From assembly GCA_001931905.2 (NCBI GenBank), contig MSJI02000674.1, positions 1 to 16,283 on the forward strand: a stretch of 16,283 nt of DNA, written 5' to 3'. A program made the position numbers and the translations under genes. Numbering within the stretch: position 1 is the stretch's first letter; every line of letters starts with the position of its first letter. Source of the DNA: Cladosporium sp. IMV 00045 (Eukaryota > Ascomycota > Dothideomycetes > Cladosporiales > Cladosporiaceae). Shown here in pieces: positions 1 to 8,420 of the stretch. The notes under the pieces were generated by a model. That model saw only the letters and a program-made list of their open reading frames with translations, had not been told where the DNA came from and ran no database searches.

Positions 1-1694
1 CCGGCCTTCACGCCTCCCTCAAGGCTCTCTTTCAGAATGCGATTCTTAGCCGACTTGTAGTCCGCAATCTCCAAGAGTCGCGACCACTCCTCCGGTTCAT
101 AGAGTCTGTCTTCCTCGGTGTCCCAAGGGCTGGTACGCATGTTCTTGAGTCCGCGATACTTGGCCAGTCTCTCCTTGGCAGACATGTTAGGGAGAAGCTC
201 GATCTCGTCAGGGAACTCAAGGTCATCCTCCGCCTCCTGACGACGTTGCTTGCGGTATTGCTCGAGTTGATCCGCTTCCTCCTCAATGGCGCGATCCTGG
301 AACATTTCGCTCTGCGGGTATTCTGAAGGTGCAGCCTCGGTGGGCTCACGCATTGTCTCGTCAAAGTGTCCATCTGCAGGACCAGCCGCAGGGGCCTCGC
401 CAAACTCCATATCCTCGTCATCATCATCGCCATCTACTGATTCCAAGTCTGAGCCAGAGTCCGAGACGTCGCCCAAGAACCAGGCAGCCTGGTACTTGCT
501 CGTACCCCTGGGAAGACGCTTCGGCTTCGCGATTTCTTCTCTAGGGTGTTCATCCTCGTCAAAGTAGCGGTGGTCGTCCAGCAAGACGTGTTTTCTTTCT
601 GAAGGCGCGAGTGATGCGGCGCCCATGGTCATACCGTCCTCATCCATCAAGGTCTCCTCCGGAGCAAGTTCGGCCAAATCGTCTTGATCCTCGGTCGGTG
701 TCTCCAGTACTTGGTCACCTTCAGGCGCATCAACAGCCATGTCGTTTGCCTTTGCGTGCGACTTCTTCTTGGTCTCCAAGGGTGCAGCAGTGATCTTCTC
801 AATCTGAAAGTCACCCCAGTCTCCCACCTGCAGTAATCTGTCCGCCTTCAAATTCTTGCCTCGAACCACACCAGTAATGTGACACTGCTGGTCCTCCCAC
901 TTGACCTCCTCAGGTACGACCCAGCTCCTGTCCTGTCTCCATCTGATGCCCTTCGGCATCGTTGTGCAAAGGCTTCGCATGACATTGCTGCCGTCTTGTC
1001 TACTGCTGATGTCGTGCACTTTCTCCAAAGACGCGAAGAAATGCGTAGCAAAGCTCTTCAAGCTCTTGAGTACATCCGGGCGCTTCTTGGCTGGTTCGAC
1101 TTTGTTCAAGTTGTGGACTCCCATCATGACCGTGCTCACTCCCTGTGACTCAATGCAGCGAAGCATGCGCTCGCCGAGCTCGTCAACCTCTTCCTCCGCA
1201 CTGAGCACGAACAAGACAAAGTCCGCAACTCGACAGGCGTCCAAGCACTCCAGCAAGTCTCTCGAGGGCGTCAGATACTGCAGCTTCTGCTTGAATCTGG
1301 GAATTTCCAGTCTCCAGGTGTTGTGCTCAGGCGCCTCGGCCTCGAGGTCCACGCTGCTGTTCAACTGAGTAATGACGCTTTTGCTGTTGACATCCTCGCA
1401 GAGCGGTACGACCGCAACAATCCTCGGTGCCCCATCTCTTCCAGTGAAAACGCTGCCATCAGCGGCTAGCTTAGCAGAATGCGAAATGCGCTTCTGCTTC
1501 TGCTGGTTCCTACGGGTCAACTTGGACATGACCTGCTGGTGTGGTGTCTTGCGAGAGCCCGTCTCGAGAGAGTCGACCTTGCCCTTGGTGCGTTCCTTCA
1601 GTGCCGACTTGGAGGCGTGTCGGGTCTTGAAAGCCTTGTTGGTGGACTTTGTGGTGGAGCGATGGTGATGCTGCTCACCGCTGGGTGCACCCAT
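1..1694 (-). CDS. TSR1: Pre-rRNA processing protein TSR1, N-terminal 564 codons (3' end outside window)
   Basis: Tsr1 is an essential 40S ribosome assembly factor that binds pre-40S particles in nucleolus and cytoplasm. One uninterrupted minus-strand frame runs from the ATG at 1694-1692 to the window edge. The basic N-terminus (residues 11-40, with KAFKTRHASKSALKERTKGK) is the family's conserved head. Residues about 90-245 form the GTPase-like domain, but no GxxxxGK[ST] P-loop is visible, as expected: Tsr1 is known as a catalytically dead relative of Bms1. The AARP2CN segment follows (residues about 225-310, with VRGKNLKADRLLQVGDWGDF). Next is an acidic disordered stretch (about 310-480), then the start of the C-terminal domain with YRGLKNMRTSPWD at 513-525. 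Family members are about 800 aa, so roughly a third is missing. The start has A at -3 and gives the expected N-terminus. No intron is seen. Identification is by remembered family motifs. Confidence 0.92.
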   Translation of the reverse strand, partial: MGAPSGEQHHHRSTTKSTNKAFKTRHASKSALKERTKGKVDSLETGSRKTPHQQVMSKLTRRNQQKQKRISHSAKLAADGSVFTGRDGAPRIVAVVPLCEDVNSKSVITQLNSSVDLEAEAPEHNTWRLEIPRFKQKLQYLTPSRDLLECLDACRVADFVLFVLSAEEEVDELGERMLRCIESQGVSTVMMGVHNLNKVEPAKKRPDVLKSLKSFATHFFASLEKVHDISSRQDGSNVMRSLCTTMPKGIRWRQDRSWVVPEEVKWEDQQCHITGVVRGKNLKADRLLQVGDWGDFQIEKITAAPLETKKKSHAKANDMAVDAPEGDQVLETPTEDQDDLAELAPEETLMDEDGMTMGAASLAPSERKHVLLDDHRYFDEDEHPREEIAKPKRLPRGTSKYQAAWFLGDVSDSGSDLESVDGDDDDEDMEFGEAPAAGPADGHFDETMREPTEAAPSEYPQSEMFQDRAIEEEADQLEQYRKQRRQEAEDDLEFPDEIELLPNMSAKERLAKYRGLKNMRTSPWDTEEDRLYEPEEWSRLLEIADYKSAKNRILKESLEGGVKA

Positions 1695-2508
1695 CTTGCC
1701 GCCGGCTTTGAAGCGAAATGGGATATTTATGGAAGCCAGAGTGAGTGGTTGGTGGGAATATCTGCTTGAGAATGACTACTGACTACCATGTGGGTTGGCC
1801 TTCGAAAAGTTCCGCACGAGCAATTGCGAAGAATCTCTTATCGATAAAAGTCAGACCAGACCCTACGCTTTTAGCGCGGGGAACCTGCCGAAACTTTGCC
1901 ATCTCTCTCACACAGCGCCCGCAAGTCGAGATGGTTCGGCTTCACACAAGCATCACAATAGGCAATCGATGTCGATACGCAAGAAATACCTCAAGATCTC
2001 TCGTTGGATACCGAAGATATTTTGAATGTGTCATTCATGAACACTCAGCAGTTGAAGAAATCATTTTCAGACAGGAACTTTTGCTGGGCTCGAACGTTAT
2101 TCCCGCCATGCCCCAATTTTGCCACCGAGGCGGCGAGACTGGCGGCAATGTACATCACAACAACACTTGACAGTTGGTCACCAACTCCCGGGGATTGCAC
2201 ATAACGAACATCATATATCCCAAGCCCGGATCCCACCCGCAGGCCAGGGGTTTGTCGAGGACTCCGCGCGATTGATACGATCGGAGACCGGTCCACTTTC
2301 GTTCCTCTTCAATGACGTTGATTCACCATCATCTATCGTAGCTTCTCGTCCTCTTCGCATCAGCATCTAAGAGGCGAATTGTGACAGCATACAAAGTATC
2401 ATGTAAGTCTTGTCAGTTCTAGTTTCTTACAGTCAACTTTCCACTCTTCTCTCTCTTCCTCAATCTCGCCCCATTTAAAGACCATACATCATCAAACGCA
2501 CCTACACC
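1695..2508. promoter_or_regulatory. Divergent intergenic region between TSR1 and mannose-6-phosphate isomerase
   Basis: About 0.8 kb separates the two divergent start codons, so it should hold both promoters. A perfect 10 bp palindrome TTATCGATAA lies at 1838-1847, about 145 bp before the TSR1 start; it contains GATAA on both strands and could bind a GATA-type factor (inference). On the isomerase side, a pyrimidine-rich tract at about 2437-2470 and CATTTAAAG at 2472-2480 precede the start codon, typical of a fungal transcription start zone. An ATG directly followed by TAA is at 2401-2406. Short open frames here have no protein-like character. Confidence 0.55.
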
Positions 2509-3762
2509 ATGGCTACTCCTCAACCCTTCTACGAGCTCAAGTGCTCTACCAACCAATACCCTTGGGGGAAAGTGGGCAAGGAATCGATTTCTGCTCAACT
2601 TTGTGCTAAACAGCCTGGCTACGGCGATGATGGCCCCAAGTCAGACTTCAAGCTTGACGAGAGCAAGCCTTACGCTGAGATGTGGATGGGTACATACCCT
2701 GTTCTTCCTTCATATATTGCTTCTACCGGCGAGGACCTCCAAGATGTTCTCGACAAGTACCCCAAAGAGCTCGTTGGCGACAACATGATCAAGAAGTTCG
2801 GTCACAGCAAGATCCCATACTTGCCCAAGGTCCTCTCCATTGCCAAAGCTCTGCCTCTCCAGGTCCACCCCAACAAGGAGCTTTCCGCCAAACTGCATGA
2901 AAAGGATCCTCAGAACTTCACCGACCCTAATCACAAGCCGGAGATTGCTCTTGCTCTTTCCAAATTCGAGGCCTTTTGCGGCTTCAAGCCTCGCGAGCAG
3001 ATTGCTGCCCTTGTCAAGCTCGACTGCTTGAAGAAGTTCCTCCCCGATAGCGATGAGAAGGAGTTCTCTCATGAATCGATCAAGAAGTTCGTTCGCAACA
3101 TCCTTGTCGCCGAGCAAGACGCTCTCAAGTCAACATACAAGGCTTTGACCTCTGAGCCCGCGTCTTCTTTCGGTCCCGATTCTTACATTCCTGAGCTCGC
3201 CCCTCGCCTAGCGGAGCAATACGATGAAGCCGATCCCGGCGTCCTCGTCGCTCTGATCACCATGAACTACCTGGTCCTCAACCCCGGCGAGTCCATCTAC
3301 ATCCCCGCAGACGGCATCCACGCCTACCTCTCCGGCGACATCATCGAGTGCATGGCGCGCTCCAACAACGTACTCAACACCGGCTTCTGCCCCAAGGCCG
3401 AGCGCTCCTCCGCCGACCTCTTCACCTCCACCCTCACTTTCAACCCCCACAACAAGGATGAATGCATGCTCCTGCCCAAGCCTTATGAGCGCAGCAAGAC
3501 CGGCAAGACTGAGATTCTCGCCCCGCCCATGAGCGAGTTCGACATGCTGCAGTTGACCCTCAAGGGCGGCGAGAAGGACTCCCTTTCCAAGATTGAGGGC
3601 AATGGTGTGTTGCTCGCCACCAAGGGCAGCGCTACCATGACCGCAAATGGCCACAAGACCGAGCTCAGAGAGGGCCAGGTGTTCTTTATCGCACCCAACG
3701 TCGAGCTCGAATTCGAGGCTGGCAAGGACGGTTTGCTTATGCACCAGGCCATCTGCCGCTAG
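2509..3762 (+). CDS. Mannose-6-phosphate isomerase, type I (phosphomannose isomerase)
   Basis: This zinc enzyme interconverts fructose 6-phosphate and mannose 6-phosphate in the cytosol, feeding GDP-mannose for protein glycosylation and cell-wall mannan. The 417 aa product is near the usual fungal length (about 420-440) and has no intron. Visible landmarks are YPWG at 17-20, AEMWMGTYP at 56-64, PKVLSIAKALPLQVHPNKEL at 106-125, NHKPE at 141-145, and the C-terminal signature around GIHAY (269-273) with ECMARSNNV (280-288). Probable zinc ligands by analogy with the Candida enzyme are Gln118, His120, Glu145 and His271; Arg284 is the likely catalytic arginine. The signature reads SNNVLNTGFCPK, whereas I recall SDNVVRAGF-type wording in yeast and bacterial members; this may be usual for filamentous ascomycetes. 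The start is in good context (CACCATGG). Codon use changes along the gene: third positions are mixed in the 5' half but almost all C or G from about 3232 to 3440. Confidence 0.96.
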   Translation: MATPQPFYELKCSTNQYPWGKVGKESISAQLCAKQPGYGDDGPKSDFKLDESKPYAEMWMGTYPVLPSYIASTGEDLQDVLDKYPKELVGDNMIKKFGHSKIPYLPKVLSIAKALPLQVHPNKELSAKLHEKDPQNFTDPNHKPEIALALSKFEAFCGFKPREQIAALVKLDCLKKFLPDSDEKEFSHESIKKFVRNILVAEQDALKSTYKALTSEPASSFGPDSYIPELAPRLAEQYDEADPGVLVALITMNYLVLNPGESIYIPADGIHAYLSGDIIECMARSNNVLNTGFCPKAERSSADLFTSTLTFNPHNKDECMLLPKPYERSKTGKTEILAPPMSEFDMLQLTLKGGEKDSLSKIEGNGVLLATKGSATMTANGHKTELREGQVFFIAPNVELEFEAGKDGLLMHQAICR

Positions 3763-3917
3763 GGTTGATTGTATGATACGAAGATGAGTTACGAGGCATG
3801 AGAAAGCATAAATTATCGTGAGGTGCACGAGCAAAGAGTCCAGCTGGGCTGGAATCAAAATCTGTTTAGCTGTTAACAACTCAAGTTGAACAGATAGATA
3901 CAAGAGTCCATTTATCA
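3763..3917 (+). other. 3' flank of the isomerase gene with a small hairpin
   Basis: This is presumably the 3' UTR and polyadenylation zone. A nested inverted repeat at 3861-3894 has outer arms TCTGTT/AACAGA and inner arms CAACT/AGTTG separated by CA (3877-3888). It sits where ordinary CpG content ends and the AT-rich island begins. It may be a transcript-end structure or chance; no canonical AATAAA is seen. Confidence 0.3.
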
Positions 3918-4018
3918 ATGATCACATATCATGTTGCTCGAAATGTTAACTGTAGTTCACGTGCATCAAATCTAGATTGTGCTAACTTATGTCCTGTAAC
4001 CCCTTTGTCCTGTTCGAG

Positions 4019-4087
4019 TCATTCAATGTATTGTGCTGTCATTGCCCATCCGGGTCATCATTCGATGTATCGTGCCATCATTGCCTA
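4019..4087. repeat. Imperfect tandem duplication, 39 bp period
   Basis: Bases 4019-4048 and 4058-4087 match at 25 of 30 positions with an offset of 39. Differences are 4025 A/G, 4032 T/C, 4037 T/C, 4038 G/A and 4047 C/T. Two pairs are CA versus CG and TG versus CG; the pair at 4037-4038 is TG versus CA, which fits independent decay of one CG; the last is CC-A versus CT-A. A 62-codon frame (3918-4106) crosses both copies and therefore shows a 13-residue repeat (HSMYCAVIA / HSMYRAIIA), but it has no other sign of coding. Confidence 0.8.
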
Positions 4088-5710
4088 TGAACAGCTTGAT
4101 AAATGATGCGATCATACTTTAAAAGATGTGCAATGTTGATCACACCTAGAACTTAGTGGTCATTAAATCTAGCTTCGTTGTCAAGCAATGACAGACTTGC
4201 TATGACAGTGAACCCAGCTGTGCAACCACAGGCCTAACAACAGCAACAATGATACACTCAGGCTGTGATATACAGCCAGAGTGATGAGGAATTGCAGAAA
4301 GTGAAACTTTTACTGCTATTGGATCGAGATATTCACGATTCAATTTTTTGCATTTTTAACAAAAAGTCAAGAGTATTTGATTGCTCATAGACTGAGTTAG
4401 TTAGACAACACAGAACTTGTATGTAGTAAACAAGCCAACGTAATCTGAGTTGATTTAAAGCAAAGAATCATTAACTTTCAGACTTTATTGATCAAGAAGA
4501 CAACTTGGCCGATTTAATTAAGTAGACTATAATTGATCTCAGTTTTGATTGTTCAAGCTCTAGAGACCTGAATATCAAATGAACGTAGTTCAAGTCATCT
4601 TTATTGTGTGTTATATCGAGTTTTTGATCAATTGAATTGACTTGAGAGCTTAAGGCTTATCAAAAATGACTTAAAGTTAGTTCTATGCAGACATAATTTC
4701 AATCTGGAAAGTAATGTTGACAATATTCTTTAACATAGTCAGTTAGACTGCATAACCTTGCCTAACCCGATTGCAAGCATTGTGGTGTATTAAATGTGAC
4801 AAACCATTCTCACTCCTGTGATCTGTAGTAGTCTAGTCGAGCAAATGATCTTCTCAGCAGACCTCCAAATGACAAATCGTTCAATTTGATCCCATTGCGC
4901 TTTTCAATTTTATAGCAAAGACTTTTGACTCTGTAGGTCACTAATAATCTGAAGCCTGATCAAGCTTCTATACTAATTCAGAAAATCAATCTAATTAACA
5001 TCATGATCAGATAACAGAGCTTCTTAACATTTAATCAACTACTGAACATTGCAAAGACAGAGTTCAGTTTTTAATTTATCATTCACTCTGTCACTTATTT
5101 TCTTAACTTATATGTAGCTGGACTGATGATGTCTATTCAGATTGTTTCCCAGATTGCATGCAGCATCTGAGTCAATAGTCCCGCTCAAATAGTTGTCTAT
5201 TCTTGTTTGTTCTTCTCGTGAGGTTTGGTTAGGCAGGGTTCTCTGCTTTTGCAGAAAACTTGTAAATCTTGGGCAAGGATTGAATGTAATCGACCTTTCT
5301 TCAGCGAAGTTCTGCTTATGAACAACAAGCTGCGAATTTATCAGTTAGTTGTATGCACTCGATTGCATAGCTCAAACTTCAGAAAGTTATGAATTGAATC
5401 AATTGACAAGATCTCCAGACTGGTGGGACCTCGTAAGTCCACGTTATGATGGACTTGTGCATCAAGTTGATGAGGACTTCACTGAAATTTTGTGTGTCAG
5501 ACAACTCTCACTGACTTGTGAAAGCTTCAGCACATTAAGTTAGCATCTTTACATCCACAAGTGAGAGCACATATTCAGTTAATGTCACTTGAGAAATCAG
5601 CGCACTCAAACTATCTTTGGAGACATGGTATGTTCACTCAATTTTGCATTGCTTGCCTGTTGAAAACAAGCTTCGACTCAAATGATCAACTGGCAATAAT
5701 AACCTATACA

Positions 5711-5790
5711 CCAGGTCTGATTCTGGTGTCCTCGCCTGCAGTGTTTTACCCAGGTCGCTCTAGGTTGCACCTTCCATGGCGCCCTGAATA
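5711..5790. other. Local rise in G+C inside the AT-rich island
   Basis: This stretch of about 80 bp (containing CACCAGGTCTG, CCTCGCCTGCAG and CCATGGCGCCC) is richer in G+C than its surroundings. It ends a short open frame (5561-5791) that I do not consider a gene. It may be a less decayed remnant of whatever the island was; I recognise no family. Confidence 0.3.
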
Positions 5791-6397
5791 AATTATAGAA
5801 TGATGTGTCAGATTTCACAATGCACCTGCGGCTTTGTGCATCTGTCAATCCCATATGACTACTTGCAACAACATTCTTTATCTCAGCAGTGAATTTTGGC
5901 AGACATGATGTTCTGTGTTACTTTTTTGTATGATTGTTGATCTCAACAATGGAGTAGTTGATCGATCTCAGGTCTGTTAAAACGATCTTCATCACTTTAC
6001 AACAATGTAACGTTACTATGGCTTATAATCCACATCTCTCGGTTCTGTCTTATTTAAAGGCACGAAAAGAGTTAAATTCAGAGCTCGAATGATGAAAGAA
6101 TGCTGTAACAATATTAAAGCTCAAAATGACTGCTTTGAAAATTTGAGCATTGCACTGATCACAAGGAAAGGTTATCAAATTTCTGCTTGGCTTATATCAT
6201 ATTGAGCTTCTACTCTCCACAAAACCAGAATGCTGTTGACTTGATCCTAGACAGCTGTTATGATCAGATTGCTTTTTCACAGCTTTGACTATTGTACTCG
6301 AAAGATCCAGACTAACTTACTTCATTGGTTCGTAATGCAAATTCTAGTTTGACAAAAGCAAGAGTGACTCTCAACTAACTTAAGTCATTCAATTTTT

Positions 6398-6414
6398 AAA
6401 AAAAAAAAAAAAAA
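6398..6414 (+). repeat. Homopolymer of 17 A, preceded by five T
   Basis: A run of 17 A follows TTTTT directly, making the sequence locally palindromic. Such a tract can be the tail of an ancient retroposed copy on the plus strand, a nucleosome-excluding element, or simple slippage. I found no target-site duplication or retroelement coding sequence next to it. Confidence 0.7.
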
Positions 6415-6959
6415 GAACAGCAATAGTGATTCTGGAAAAGAAAGTTATCTAACTGGAAACCAGATCAAACCGGTGAGATCTCAGCCAATCATGTCCAGAG
6501 TCACAAGATCAGATGATCTAGATTTTACACGATCTCAATTCAACATCAGATGGGCAGCTCTTTAGCGTTATGTTAACTTACAAGGCTCATTCCATCAGAC
6601 TCCATTTGCAAATCTCCTTTAACCTGGAAACATCACTCACTAGAAAATCAGCCAAACTGAGAAGTATGTAGCTGGGTATCATGTCTACTCGGTATATAAT
6701 TTAATGTAAACTATTGTGAATATTTGACTTCTGAGTCTGGCCAACTTCCTCGTCAGTGACATTAAGCTGTTTGAGTTGAAGAACACACAATAACTGTTCA
6801 CTAAGATTTGTACAGATTCTGTCAATCCCTTGAGGCTTTTCAGATTGAGTCCAATTTGATTGCTGCAAAGCACTAGAATTGAACATCATTGGTTTGCTTA
6901 TGCAAATAGTTACTTGCTGCAAAGCCACTTCATTTGTGATGATAGAGTCTATTAGCAAC

Positions 6960-6995
6960 CTGTTACAAGTTGCTAAACACGTGAACTTGTAACAG
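6960..6995. repeat. Perfect 12 bp inverted repeat with 12 bp spacer
   Basis: Left arm CTGTTACAAGTT (6960-6971) and right arm AACTTGTAACAG (6984-6995) are exact reverse complements. The spacer GCTAAACACGTG includes the palindrome CACGTG (6978-6983), a classic bHLH/E-box core. No flanking gene uses it, and it lies deep in the AT-rich island. Confidence 0.85.
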
Positions 6996-7322
6996 TCGGG
7001 CTAAAACTTCAAATTTCAGTTGTAAGACCTATTGTGCGTTGGTGCCTCCAGACAGGAAGTGCCATGTCTGTCTCAACAACTGCATTTCTTCCAGTCTTGC
7101 AGCATCTGCATATAAGTCACTGATTGTGCGCACTTTTCCCCAGCTTCCATTCTGAATAACGAGCTATGGCATGCTCGGATTGCTCTCTGATGTCAGAATC
7201 CAAGTCACAAACAGTCAGCACTGCTGTCATTCATGCTTTGAAGCTGTTCCGCTGTTTATCAGTCTTGCCAATAGCTCAAAGTACAGCATTCATCAGCTCT
7301 GGCTAGATTAAGTTATAATTCT

Positions 7323-7356
7323 TGTGGTTGAACTCCCCATGTGGTTGAACTCCCCA
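7323..7356. repeat. Perfect tandem duplication of 17 bp
   Basis: The unit TGTGGTTGAACTCCCCA occurs twice head to tail with no mismatch (7323-7339 and 7340-7356). Identity suggests a recent slippage event within otherwise decayed sequence. The unit contains no CpG, so the two copies say nothing about CpG decay. Confidence 0.9.
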
Positions 7357-8420
7357 ACAAGCCTATTTGCAGTTGCAAGAAGACCTTCTCCAAGAGACTG
7401 TTCCTTTCCCATTGAAATCATGATCACTCACTATCAGCATTTGAATTGACAATCTCTCGCCAACTTTCATCATCAATTGATTCAGTTCCCATTATCAAAG
7501 TGATCCAGGCTATCTAGAGCTTCTGCACGCTTCAGCAAAGTTTGCAGACCGTTCTCATTAGCTCTTTACAAGCATGCAGTTATACTTTTGCGCTCCGTAG
7601 AAGAGACAGCCAGTCTGACGCTTTGACCCAGCATCGTGATCTGAGGGAAAAACAAGATATGGTCATAGGTTGAAGCAGGAACCATCTTGAGAAAAGGTTG
7701 TTGACTTGCACGAGTAGCTAAGCAAAAATAACCAGTCACTTCAACTTTATCAATCCAGAGACAGCTATTTAAAGAGTGTCATGTAGGTTGACCATTAGAT
7801 CTACAACATTTCCACTGCTCTTGGCTTACTGCGTTTCAAATGTCATCAATGACTTTCAACAACTGCAACATTGTTCCGCTGTCTTGACTCCATTGACACA
7901 CAATGCTGTCGTTGAATGTTCTCCATGATGCTCAATTGACAGGTATCATTCATTTCCATTCCAGCGGTGTCCAAAAGTTACAGTCAATCCGCGGGCGACT
8001 TAAGACTTTGGGTTTGATTGTCAAGGAACTGGGATCACATGTAGGCATAGTTCCCAGAATATTGCGAGTGATCAAATCTTGGCAATTTGTTTGCTGGATG
8101 AAAATGCTATTGTCTTGCATAAGCTGAAAGACTCAGTGAGAATGACTTGTTGTCAAAGCAGTTCTGGCTCAATCAAGAAGTTCTGTGATATTTGGAAGTC
8201 ACTCAGTAATCTGGACAATCACAGAGCGCAGTGCAATGTGGCTTGATTGAACAATGAGTTTGACGTGATCTCAGTAGACATGATCAATTAATAGACTTCA
8301 AGCTAGTAACGTCATTCCCTTAGAAGCTGGCCACACTTAAGTGGGACAAGATTCCAACCATCTCAACTTCAAAAAGCCTCATCTCTACAAGAAAAGGTCA
8401 AAAGAAGATGAAGTTAAGCG

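Larger units (their letters stand above)
3840..8420. other. AT-rich, CpG-depleted gene desert (island)
   Basis: No credible gene lies here: the longest open frames are only 60-85 codons, appear on both strands, and lack any motif I recognise, including reverse transcriptase, integrase and transposase signatures. In a 360 bp sample (4261-4620) G+C is about one third. Counting by hand over 3901-8400 gives about 71 CpG, against roughly 160 expected from composition at about 38% G+C. In the same sample TpA is about 29 against about 38 expected, while TpG plus CpA is slightly above expectation (about 48 against 40). So CpG is lost without the TpA excess of classical RIP. The edges are fairly sharp: CpG is common again before 3840 and after about 8420. 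It could be an old degraded transposon cluster, a methylated heterochromatic block, or a centromere-like segment. Sequence alone cannot decide. Confidence 0.7.

Noticed and set aside
32..2025. Numerous short frames over and beside TSR1
   Set aside because: Those at 1-1694 are out-of-frame shadows of the uninterrupted TSR1 frame; those at 1745-2296 lie in the divergent promoter and overlap each other without coding character.
2403..2480. GTAAGT at 2403 as a 5' UTR intron donor
   Set aside because: The only good acceptor (TTACAG, 2432) would give a 30 nt intron, too short, and the next AG (2480) is preceded by A, with no clear branch site.
3208..3918. 236-codon minus-strand open frame across the isomerase 3' half
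   Set aside because: Shadow of the GC3-rich coding block; low-complexity Gly/Val/Leu composition and no motif.
3918..4106. 62-codon frame with a 13-residue internal repeat
   Set aside because: The peptide repeat only reflects the 39 bp DNA duplication; there is no promoter, conserved motif or coding codon bias.
5349..5791. Two short frames (64 and 76 codons) in the island as transposon remnants
   Set aside because: No match to remembered reverse transcriptase, integrase, gag or transposase motifs; lengths fit chance in AT-rich DNA poor in TpA.
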